Of a stretch of DNA of 18,689 bases, positions 6,997 through 12,970 are shown piece after piece. Every line of letters starts with the position of its first letter. Position 1 is the stretch's first letter. This DNA is from Anaerolineales bacterium UBA4826 (GTDB taxonomy: Bacteria > Chloroflexota > Anaerolineae > UBA4142), in assembly GCA_002400365.1 (NCBI GenBank), contig DHFK01000131.1, positions 1 to 18,689 on the forward strand. The letters are read 5' to 3'. A program made the position numbers and the translations under genes. Below the pieces are notes generated by a model, which worked only from the letters and a program-made list of their open reading frames with translations, was not told where the DNA came from and ran no database searches.

Positions 6997-7022
6997 ATTT
7001 CCGATGGAAAGGTTCTTGCAAT

Positions 7023-7733
7023 ATGGAAGAGATTCTTTTGACCGCGCAGCCGCGGACGGTGATTGGCAAACAGGTGAACGCGATGCGCCGCGCGGGCTGG
7101 ATTCCCGCGGTGCTGTACGGCAGACATCTGGACCAGCCGCTCACGCTGCAAATTGACGAAAAAATCTTAAAGGACGTTGTCGCCAAAGCCGGACGCAATC
7201 GCTTGATTCGACTGACGGTTGACAGCGGCGCGCCGCGCCTGGTCTTGACGCGCGAGGTCCAGCGCAACTCGCTCTCGGGCCGCATCGTCCACGTGGACTT
7301 GCAAGAAGTCTCGATGACCGAAAAAATCACGACCAACGTGCCCCTCGTCCTGGTCGGCACGTCGCCGGCGGTCACGCGTGGCGAAGGGCTGTTGATTCAC
7401 GGTATTGACACGGTGCAGATTCGCCTCTTGCCGACCGACCTGATTCCGCACATCGAGGTGGATGTGACCGGCTTGGCAAGTCTGAATCAAAGTCTCTTTG
7501 TCAAGGATTTGAAGGTTAGCGCCAAGATCGAAATTCTGACGCCGGACGATGAAATGGTCGCCAAGGTGGTGCCGGTGAAGGAAGAGGTGATCGCAGTGGA
7601 AGCGCCGGTCGCAGCCGCCGAGGTCGAAGTCATCAAGAAGGGCAAGATCGAAGAAGAAGGCGTCGAAGGCGAAGCGCCGGCGGCGGGCGCCGAAGCCAAA
7701 AAGCCCGAAGCCAAGAAGGAAGAGAAGAAATAG
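7023..7733 (+). CDS. rplY: 50S ribosomal protein L25 (general stress protein Ctc family)
   Basis: The protein has 236 residues from ATG 7023, chosen because GGAAAGG lies ten bases upstream and the promoter sits inside any longer frame. Residues 1-95 form the 5S-rRNA-binding L25 domain (RTVIGKQVNAMRRAGWIPAV, VLYG, then LTLQID and a VDLQEV strand). Residues about 100-185 form the second TL5/Ctc beta domain, including IPHIEVDVTGL and the LFVKDL strand. From about 186 to the end there is a low-complexity extension rich in Glu, Ala and Lys, common in long Ctc-type members. The family binds 5S rRNA in the large subunit and is often stress-linked. The gene is a single transcription unit: a strong promoter lies in front and an intrinsic terminator 16 bases after the stop. 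The usual partner gene pth is not directly downstream. Confidence 0.93.
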   Translation: MEEILLTAQPRTVIGKQVNAMRRAGWIPAVLYGRHLDQPLTLQIDEKILKDVVAKAGRNRLIRLTVDSGAPRLVLTREVQRNSLSGRIVHVDLQEVSMTEKITTNVPLVLVGTSPAVTRGEGLLIHGIDTVQIRLLPTDLIPHIEVDVTGLASLNQSLFVKDLKVSAKIEILTPDDEMVAKVVPVKEEVIAVEAPVAAAEVEVIKKGKIEEEGVEGEAPAAGAEAKKPEAKKEEKK

Positions 7734-7748
7734 AGGTTGGAAGTTGGC

Positions 7749-7779
7749 AAGTGGGGCGCAGCGTGCGCTCCACTTTTTT
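7749..7779 (+). terminator. Intrinsic terminator after the L25 gene
   Basis: A 12-bp stem (AAGTGGGGCGCA with TGCGCTCCACTT, one G-U pair) and a 3-base loop are followed by a run of T's through 7779. It starts 16 bases after the L25 stop and separates the gene from the mre operon. Confidence 0.88.
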
Positions 7780-7804
7780 GCGTACTGGGGGAATGTGGTA
7801 TAAT
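7776..7804 (+). promoter_or_regulatory. Extended -10 promoter of the mreBCD operon
   Basis: A consensus TATAAT at 7799-7804 is preceded by TGG (extended -10 TGN). The -35 region at 7776-7781 is poor and overlaps the end of the L25 terminator. Transcription from about 7811 gives an mreB leader of about 105 bases. Confidence 0.6.
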
Positions 7805-7915
7805 GGATTCACAGAATTAATTGGATTGGCAAGCACGCTGAGTATGATCGCAAAATTGACTGACGCTGTTTTCTGCCGCGCAGTATTCCACCGCATCTAT
7901 CAGGAGTATCGGTAA

Positions 7916-8974
7916 TTGTTTAGTCCCATTAACACGCTCCTTGGCTTGTTCTCTCGCGACATTGGCATTGACCTCGGCACCGCCAATACGCTCGTGCTGG
8001 TGCGCGGCAAGGGCATCGTCATCAACGAGCCCTCCGTCGTCGCCGTCGAAAAGCGCACCAAGCGCGTGCTGGCAATCGGTTCCGAAGCCAAGCAGATGGT
8101 CGGCCGCACGCCCTCCGACATCGTGGCAATTCGTCCGCTGCGCGACGGCGTCATCTCCGATTTCGACGTGACGGAAAAGATGCTGGAGTATTTTATCACC
8201 AAGGTTCACGATCAAGCGATCCTGCCGCTGCCGCATCGCCCGCGCATCGTCATCGGCATTCCCAGCGGCGTGACCGAAGTCGAAAAGCGCGCGGTGCACG
8301 ATGCGGCGATGAACGCGGGCGCGCGCGAAGTCTTCCTCGTCGAAGAGCCGATGGCGGCGGCGATCGGCGCGGGCTTGCCAATCACGGAATCGGTGGGCAG
8401 CATGATCGTGGACATCGGCGGCGGCACCACGGAGATGGCGGTCTTTTCGCTCGGCGGCATCGTCGTCAGCCGTTCGATCCGCGTCGCGGGCGACGAGATG
8501 GACGAAGAAATCATCCGCTATGCGCGCGAAAAGTACAACGTCCTGGTCGGCGAGCGAATGGCGGAAGACATTAAAGTGGCGATCGGTTCCGCGTTCCCGC
8601 TGCCCGAGGAAAAGACGTACATGCTGCGCGGGCGCAACCTCATCACCGGCTTGCCGGCTGAAATCGAAGTGTCGTCCGTCGAAATCCGCGAAGCGTTGGC
8701 GAACCCGGTCAACCAGATCGTGGATGCGCTCAAGACGACGGTTGACGAGACGCCGCCGGAACTGGTGTCCGATTTGATGCAGTATGGCATCGCGGTCGCG
8801 GGCGGCGGCGCGCTGTTGGGCGGCGTCGGAGAACGACTGTCGCAGGAGACCAAGATGCACGTCTACGTCGCCGAAGACCCCTTGACTTGCGTCGTGCGCG
8901 GCGCGGGGCAGGTCCTGGCGGAACTCGACACGCTCCATCGCGTCGTCACGCCCACCCGCGGCATCCGACGGTAA
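7916..8974 (+). CDS. mreB: Rod shape-determining protein MreB (actin-like)
   Basis: The 352-residue product is a full-length bacterial actin. It shows the phosphate-1 loop DLGTANT (19-25), the phosphate-2 loop DIGGGTTE (166-173), the LVEEPMAAAIGAGLP connect segment (141-155) and the adenosine-side GGGALLGG (297-304). MreB forms ATP-dependent membrane filaments that direct sidewall peptidoglycan synthesis. The start is an uncommon TTG at 7916, chosen because AGGAG lies nine bases upstream (7902-7906), the frame is closed by an in-frame stop shortly before, and the N-terminus MFSPINTLLGLFSRDIGIDL matches the family. It is first in an operon with mreC and mreD, downstream of its own extended -10 promoter. 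Its presence implies rod-shaped or filamentous cells with a peptidoglycan wall. Confidence 0.96.
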   Translation: MFSPINTLLGLFSRDIGIDLGTANTLVLVRGKGIVINEPSVVAVEKRTKRVLAIGSEAKQMVGRTPSDIVAIRPLRDGVISDFDVTEKMLEYFITKVHDQAILPLPHRPRIVIGIPSGVTEVEKRAVHDAAMNAGAREVFLVEEPMAAAIGAGLPITESVGSMIVDIGGGTTEMAVFSLGGIVVSRSIRVAGDEMDEEIIRYAREKYNVLVGERMAEDIKVAIGSAFPLPEEKTYMLRGRNLITGLPAEIEVSSVEIREALANPVNQIVDALKTTVDETPPELVSDLMQYGIAVAGGGALLGGVGERLSQETKMHVYVAEDPLTCVVRGAGQVLAELDTLHRVVTPTRGIRR

Positions 8975-8978
8975 TCCG

Positions 8979-9066
8979 AATTGCAAATTGCAGATTTCTG
9001 ATTTCAGATTGAAAACCTCGATGCGCGATTGCGGGTCTGAAATCTAAAATCCCAAGTCTGAAATCC
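8979..9066. repeat. AT-richer inverted repeat between mreB and mreC
   Basis: GATTTCAGA (9000-9008) has two exact inverse copies, TCTGAAATC at 9036-9044 and 9057-9065. Further drifted copies such as GATTTCTGA surround them. The second inverse copy ends one base before the mreC ATG, so the element replaces a normal ribosome-binding region. No terminator T-run is present. Confidence 0.65.
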
Positions 9067-9996
9067 ATGTATTCCTCCCCCCGAAACCGCAACGCGGTCG
9101 TTCTCATCCTCGTCGTCCTGGCGCTCCTCCTGCTCATCCTCTTTCAAACCGGGCAACTCCAGCCGCTGATTGATCTGGCGCTGGGCTGGTTTCAGCCGCT
9201 GCTGGGCGGCGCGGTCGGCATGAGCGCGCGCGCGCGCGACGTCACCGGCAGTCTTGGCGATGTCGCCGCAATGCGCGCCAGGATCAACGAACTGCAAACC
9301 CAACTTGATGAACTGAGCAACAGCCGCGTGCGGATTCGCGAACTGGAGAGCGAGAATACGCTGTTGCGCCAGCAACTCGGTTACAAGCAATCGAATCCCG
9401 ATTTCGATCTGGTGGGCGCGGCGGTGTTGGAGCGCGCGCCGGACCTGGCGCATGTGATCGGGCAAGACCCGTCGAACCTCGTGCGCTATATCATCGTTGA
9501 CCAGGGGAGCGCGGAGGGCGTCAAGCCCGGGATGCCGGTCGTCACGCCGCAAGGTTTGGTCGGGCGCGTCACTGCGACCGGCGCGCATTGGGCAAAGGTC
9601 TTGCTGATCACCGACCCTTCGAGTTCCGTGAACGCCGTCGTGCAGTCCACCCGCGCCACCGGCATCGTGCAAGGCGAAAGCGGCAACTTGGCAACCAACA
9701 ATCTCGTCATCAAGTACGTGCCGCAAGGCGAAGCGATCAAAACGGGCGATCTGATCCTGTCGTCGGGCATGGGTGGTAGTTTCCCCAAACGGTTGGTGAT
9801 TGGGCAGGTGAGCGAGGTCCGCAAGCACGACATCGAACTATTCCAGGAAGCGACGATCAAGCCGGCGGTTGATTTTACGCGGCTCGAGTCCGTCTTGATT
9901 CTCAAGAAATTTACGCCATCCGACATCACCCAAGAACCGACGCCGACGCCCACGCCGATTCCCAAGCCGACGCGGACGCCGACGCCGGCGCAGTAA
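9067..9996 (+). CDS. mreC: Rod shape-determining protein MreC
   Basis: The 309-residue protein has a short basic N-terminus, one membrane segment (about 10-27) and a coiled coil (about 70-110, with RARINELQTQLDEL and IRELESENTLLRQQL). The two-barrel MreC domain follows (about 113-275; VDQGSAEGVKPGMPVV and VGRVTATG are typical). MreC sits on the outside of the membrane and links MreB filaments to the peptidoglycan synthases. The C-terminus carries a Thr-Pro-rich tail (about 290-307) that is not part of the core domain and may span or bind the wall. No Shine-Dalgarno sequence precedes the ATG because an inverted repeat runs right up to it; translation may depend on the repeat-derived leader or on a weak start. 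mreD follows nine bases later. Confidence 0.93.
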   Translation: MYSSPRNRNAVVLILVVLALLLLILFQTGQLQPLIDLALGWFQPLLGGAVGMSARARDVTGSLGDVAAMRARINELQTQLDELSNSRVRIRELESENTLLRQQLGYKQSNPDFDLVGAAVLERAPDLAHVIGQDPSNLVRYIIVDQGSAEGVKPGMPVVTPQGLVGRVTATGAHWAKVLLITDPSSSVNAVVQSTRATGIVQGESGNLATNNLVIKYVPQGEAIKTGDLILSSGMGGSFPKRLVIGQVSEVRKHDIELFQEATIKPAVDFTRLESVLILKKFTPSDITQEPTPTPTPIPKPTRTPTPAQ

Positions 9997-10005
9997 TCAA
10001 CTAAC

Positions 10006-10503
10006 ATGACCCTTTGGCTTTTGGTTCCGTTTCTTGCGTTGGCGGCGATCGTTCAGACTGCCTGGCTGCCGTTGCTATCTGTCTTTGGCTACAAAGTTGA
10101 TCTTGCCCTGGTTCTGGTCGTGTTGTGGGGCTTGGTGGGTCCAATCGGTCAAGCCGCGCAGTGGGGCTTTATCGTCGGAATTTTCCTGGACCTCACCTCC
10201 GGCTTGCCCTTTGGGCTGCACACGCTCGCGCTAACAGTCATCGGCTTTTTGGTCGGCTGGAGTCAGACGACTTTTTTCCGCGGCAACATCATCACACCTC
10301 CCGCCACGCTGATGGCTGCCACCTTGTCTTACGATGTCCTGATCCTGGCTTTTCTCTCGCTTTTCGGCTGGCGGATCGTTTGGCAAGATTACTTGCTGCG
10401 CGTGACTCTGCCCACGGCGATTCTCAACGCCGTGGTTGCGCCGCTTGCGTATTTCCCCTTGCAGTGGCTTCAGCGCAGACTGTATCCGCGGATGGAGTTG
10501 TAG
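10006..10503 (+). CDS. mreD: Rod shape-determining protein MreD
   Basis: This is a 165-residue integral membrane protein with about five membrane segments (roughly 4-24, 32-50, 55-70, 72-86 and 102-122) and another amphipathic stretch near 135-155. The pattern, size and position immediately after mreC (9-base gap) identify MreD. Segments such as GFIVGIFLDLTSGLPFGLHT resemble the conserved membrane loop of the family. MreD is part of the elongation complex with MreC, MreB, RodA and PBP2. The sequence is poorly conserved in general, so the name rests largely on context. pbp2 and rodA, often next in line, are absent; nusA follows after a 201-base gap with its own promoter. Confidence 0.88.
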   Translation: MTLWLLVPFLALAAIVQTAWLPLLSVFGYKVDLALVLVVLWGLVGPIGQAAQWGFIVGIFLDLTSGLPFGLHTLALTVIGFLVGWSQTTFFRGNIITPPATLMAATLSYDVLILAFLSLFGWRIVWQDYLLRVTLPTAILNAVVAPLAYFPLQWLQRRLYPRMEL

Positions 10504-10548
10504 GACGAATCGGGCACGCTGCGCCCAATTACTTGCCCGGCGCACGAT

Positions 10549-10577
10549 TTGCGCAAATTTGGCGATTATGCTATACT
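10549..10577 (+). promoter_or_regulatory. Promoter of the nusA-infB-ribF operon
   Basis: TTGCGC (10549-10554) is followed after 17 bases by TATACT (10572-10577), with TGC before the -10 (extended -10). Transcription would start near 10584. An intrinsic terminator lies about 26 bases downstream, before nusA. Confidence 0.65.
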
Positions 10578-10609
10578 AACGGCTGTTCAACCTCCGCACG
10601 ACCTCTACT

Positions 10610-10634
10610 AAAGTGGGCCCCGTCCCACTTTTTT
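10610..10634 (+). terminator. Intrinsic terminator in the nusA leader, possible attenuator
   Basis: AAAGTGGG (10610-10617) pairs with CCCACTTT (10624-10631) around a 6-base loop, and six T's run from 10629 to 10634. It may end the mreBCD message, but it also lies downstream of the predicted nusA promoter, so it should act on nusA transcripts too. A weaker hairpin, GCCTC (10666-10670) with GAGGC (10682-10686) and TTTT, follows just before the nusA ribosome-binding site. The stem ends resemble those of the L25 terminator. Confidence 0.8.
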
Positions 10635-10704
10635 GTTTAGGCAAGCGGGACAGCGGAATGGGATTGCCTCACACCGCTGGGGAGGCTTTTGAGGTTATCG
10701 CAAG

Positions 10705-12249
10705 ATGAAGAACGATTTCCTGGTCGCCATCACCCAATTGTGCAACGAACGCAGTTTGCCCAAAGAAGTGGTCATCACCGCGGTCGAGCAAGCGCTCGTC
10801 TCCGCCTATCGGCGCAACTTTGGCGGCGGGCAAAATATCTCCGCCTCCATTGACGCGACGACGGGCAAGGCGAGAATTTTCGCGCTCAAGACGATCGTGG
10901 ACCAAGTGCGCGATCCGCGGATGGAGATCACCCTGCCCGACGCGCGCGCCGTGGATCCGATGGCGCAGGTCGGCGGGACGATCAATATCGAAACGACGCC
11001 CGACGACTTTGGGCGCATCGCCGCGCAAACCGCCAAGCAGGTGATTCTCCAGCGCATTCGCGAAGCCGAACGCGACGCGCTGTACACGACCTTCTCCGAT
11101 CGCGAGGGCGAAATCGTCCTGGGCACCGTGAACAACGTGGACGCGCAGAACATTACCGTGAACCTCGGCAAGATCGAGGCGATCCTGCCGCGCAGCGAAC
11201 AGATTCCCAGCGAACGCTATCGGCATAACCAAAAAATCCGCGCCTTTATCGCCGAGGTCAACAAGACCTCGCGCGGACCGCAGGTCGTTTTGTCGCGCAC
11301 GCATCGCAATATGCTGCGCCGCCTGTTCGAACTCGAAGTGCCGGAGATTTTCAACGGCTTGGTCGAGATCAAAGCCATCGCGCGCGAACCCGGCTCGCGC
11401 TCCAAGATCGCAGTCAGCGCCGTGCAGGACGGCATTGATCCGGTCGGCGCGTGCGTCGGACAGCGCGGCGTGCGCATCCAAGCCATCGTCAATGAACTGA
11501 ACGGCGAAAAAATTGATGTCGTCGAATGGAGCACCGATACCGCGCGTTTTGTCGCCAACGCGTTGAGTCCAGCCAAAGTTCTGATGGTCCATTTGGCTGA
11601 AGACGATAACGGCGACAAGGTCGCGAACGTCGTCGTGGACGACAAACAATTGTCGCTGGCGATCGGCAAGGAAGGCCAGAACGCGCGCCTCGCCGCGAAA
11701 CTGACGGGCTGGCGCATTGACATCAAGAACGAAACCCAGGTCGCCGAACAAGCCCAACGTCAAGCCGACGAAGCCGCCGCGCGCCTCGCCGCCAAAGCGC
11801 CCGCAGAAATCGCGGCGGAACTGCCGGCAGTCATCGAGACTGAGCCGCCGGCGGAGATTGTCGCGGCAGAGCCGCCGGCGGAGCCGCTTGCGCCAGCCGC
11901 CGCGCCCGCGCCAGCCGCCGCGCCCGAACCTATCGTCGAAGCGGCGCCCGAAGCGCCCGCCGAGACGCCGGCGGCGGAAGCGGCACCCGTTGCCGCAGAG
12001 ACAGCCGAAGCGCCCGCGCCCACCGAAACGCCCGGCGAAACCGCCGATCAAACTTTCGAACAGGCGTGGGAAGAATACGAAGCGGAAGAAGGCGACGAAC
12101 TACTCTCGCCGGAAGAGATGCTCAAGCGCAAGGCGGATCGCCGCAAACGCCAGGTGCTGGTGTTCGACGAGACGCTCGGCAAAGTGGTCGCCAAGCGCCG
12201 GCGCAAGGGCAAACGCGCACAAGAGTGGGCGGATGAGATCGAAGAATAG
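10705..12249 (+). CDS. nusA: Transcription termination/antitermination factor NusA
   Basis: The 514-residue protein starts at ATG 10705 with GAGGT nine bases upstream. Domains are an N-terminal polymerase-binding domain (about 1-125), S1 (about 131-200, [12 protein letters not shown]), KH1 (about 225-280, with [15 protein letters not shown]) and KH2 (about 312-352, with [19 protein letters not shown]). NusA binds RNA polymerase, lengthens pauses, stimulates intrinsic termination and joins rRNA antitermination complexes. After the KH domains comes a disordered Ala/Pro/Glu-rich linker (about 355-450). It is followed by an acidic patch and a strongly basic tail (about 470-508; [20 protein letters not shown]). 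This tail is not the acidic repeat pair of enterobacterial NusA. nusA heads an operon of seven genes; rimP, usually just upstream, is missing. The antisense strand has a 460-codon open frame that is a GC-bias shadow. Confidence 0.96.
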   Translation: MKNDFLVAITQLCNERSLPKEVVITAVEQALVSAYRRNFGGGQNISASIDATTGKARIFALKTIVDQVRDPRMEITLPDARAVDPMAQVGGTINIETTPDDFGRIAAQTAKQVILQRIREAERDALYTTFSDREGEIVLGTVNNVDAQNITVNLGKIEAILPRSEQIPSERYRHNQKIRAFIAEVNKTSRGPQVVLSRTHRNMLRRLFELEVPEIFNGLVEIKAIAREPGSRSKIAVSAVQDGIDPVGACVGQRGVRIQAIVNELNGEKIDVVEWSTDTARFVANALSPAKVLMVHLAEDDNGDKVANVVVDDKQLSLAIGKEGQNARLAAKLTGWRIDIKNETQVAEQAQRQADEAAARLAAKAPAEIAAELPAVIETEPPAEIVAAEPPAEPLAPAAAPAPAAAPEPIVEAAPEAPAETPAAEAAPVAAETAEAPAPTETPGETADQTFEQAWEEYEAEEGDELLSPEEMLKRKADRRKRQVLVFDETLGKVVAKRRRKGKRAQEWADEIEE

Positions 12250-12269
12250 TTCGTTGGTTGAATAGCGCG

Positions 12270-12590
12270 ATGGCGCCCAAGCATATTCCCCAACGTACAT
12301 GTATCGCGTGCCGCGCGGTGCGCGCGAAACGCGAACTCGTGCGCGTCGTGCGAACTACCGCGCGCCGCGTCGAGGCGGACCCGACAGGCAAAAAAACGGG
12401 GCGCGGCGCGTACCTGTGCCGCCAGCGCGAATGTTGGGAAACCGCGCTCGCTCAGCGCGGTCGTCTGGAACTCGCCCTGAAATTGGAAACGCCGATTAGC
12501 GTGGATGATTTCGCGCGTTTGCGCGAATTTGCGACGACGCTGCCGTCGCGCGAGAATTTGAGCGCAGCGCCACACAACGAAACACGATGA
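12270..12590 (+). CDS. ylxR: YlxR/DUF448 family RNA-binding protein
   Basis: The 106-residue protein carries the hallmark of YlxR: PQRTCIACRAVRAKRELVRV near the N-terminus (residues 7-26), then DPTGKKTGRGAYLC (about 37-50) and a WETAL/ALAQRGRLELAL helix region. The family is a small nucleic-acid-binding fold coded between nusA and infB in many bacteria. In Bacillus subtilis it has been reported to bind the RNase P RNA. ATG at 12270 is used here; an in-frame TTG at 12258 would add four residues, and neither has a clear ribosome-binding site. The gene lies 20 bases after nusA. Its TGA overlaps the first ATG of a 34-codon open frame (12590-12694). The rplGA (L7Ae-like) gene that sits next in Bacillus is absent. 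Confidence 0.9.
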   Translation: MAPKHIPQRTCIACRAVRAKRELVRVVRTTARRVEADPTGKKTGRGAYLCRQRECWETALAQRGRLELALKLETPISVDDFARLREFATTLPSRENLSAAPHNETR

Positions 12591-12970
12591 TGGCAATCGC
12601 GAACAGTCCCGCGCCCGGCGTGGGACGGGGACCGGTCACGGGTCGTCGGCTGACGACCTGCAAGGCAAAAGGGAGTAAGACGATGAACGCCTAACGCGCG
12701 TCCATTTCAACTTGCCCCGCGCTTTGCTTCGCCCGCACGCGATCCCGACTTGCTCCACTGCGTTTCCCCCAAACGATTGCTTCAACCGAATAAGCATCCA
12801 ATCAAACCTTGCGCAGGTTCGTCAGCCGCCTTTGGATGAGACACGTTTCCCGGCGCAAAGAACCGTTGCTTTCGCAAGCCCTTCTGCATTCCTTCGCTCA
12901 GGACAGGCACTTGCAAGGTTGGCTGAGCCACGCTGAGCGAGAGCAGCGGGATTGGAAAGGAGAGTGTATT
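12591..12970 (+). promoter_or_regulatory. Structured leader region upstream of infB
   Basis: This 380-base gap holds no recognisable gene. The first 100 bases can form GC-rich hairpins: TCCCGCG/CGTGGGA (12607-12625, one G-U pair) and a stem at 12639-12660 with core GGTCGTC/GACGACC. A strong ribosome-binding site AGGGAG (12670-12675) then precedes ATG AAC GCC TAA at 12683-12694, a three-codon frame which is also the end of a 34-codon frame that starts at 12590 by overlapping the ylxR stop. From about 12700 to 12880 nothing is recognised. The last part contains an inverted repeat and the infB ribosome-binding site AAAGGAG (12956-12962). Regulation of infB by this leader is inference. The first hairpins could also merely be GC-rich chance pairings. 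Confidence 0.45.
12893..12941. repeat. Inverted repeat just upstream of infB
   Basis: TCGCTCAG (12894-12901) is exactly matched in inverse by CTGAGCGA (12933-12940), extended by one wobble pair. The surrounding CCTTCGCTCAGGACAGGC wording resembles repeats that are common between genes in Chloroflexota genome assemblies; that resemblance is from memory and was not searched. Confidence 0.45.

Noticed and set aside
6879..7022. 48-residue N-terminal extension of L25
   Set aside because: The consensus promoter and the perfect palindrome lie inside it; a ribosome-binding site precedes ATG 7023.
7844..7915. 23-residue frame (MIAKLTDAVF start) ending one base before the mreB TTG start
   Set aside because: No good ribosome-binding site, no recognisable product, and the AGGAG within it serves mreB; translational coupling is possible but unsupported.
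7817..8986. Antisense open frame of 389 codons opposite mreB
   Set aside because: It is rich in Arg, Asp and His as expected from the reverse of a GC-rich gene, and mreB is unmistakable on the other strand.
10669..12051. Antisense open frame of 460 codons opposite nusA
   Set aside because: Composition is Gly/Arg/Asp-rich and low complexity, with no domain; it mirrors the codon bias of nusA, whose domains are clear.
12809..12970. 54-residue N-terminal extension of IF-2
   Set aside because: It covers repeat-like DNA, has no ribosome-binding site and no IF-2 similarity; ATG 12971 has a strong AAAGGAG.
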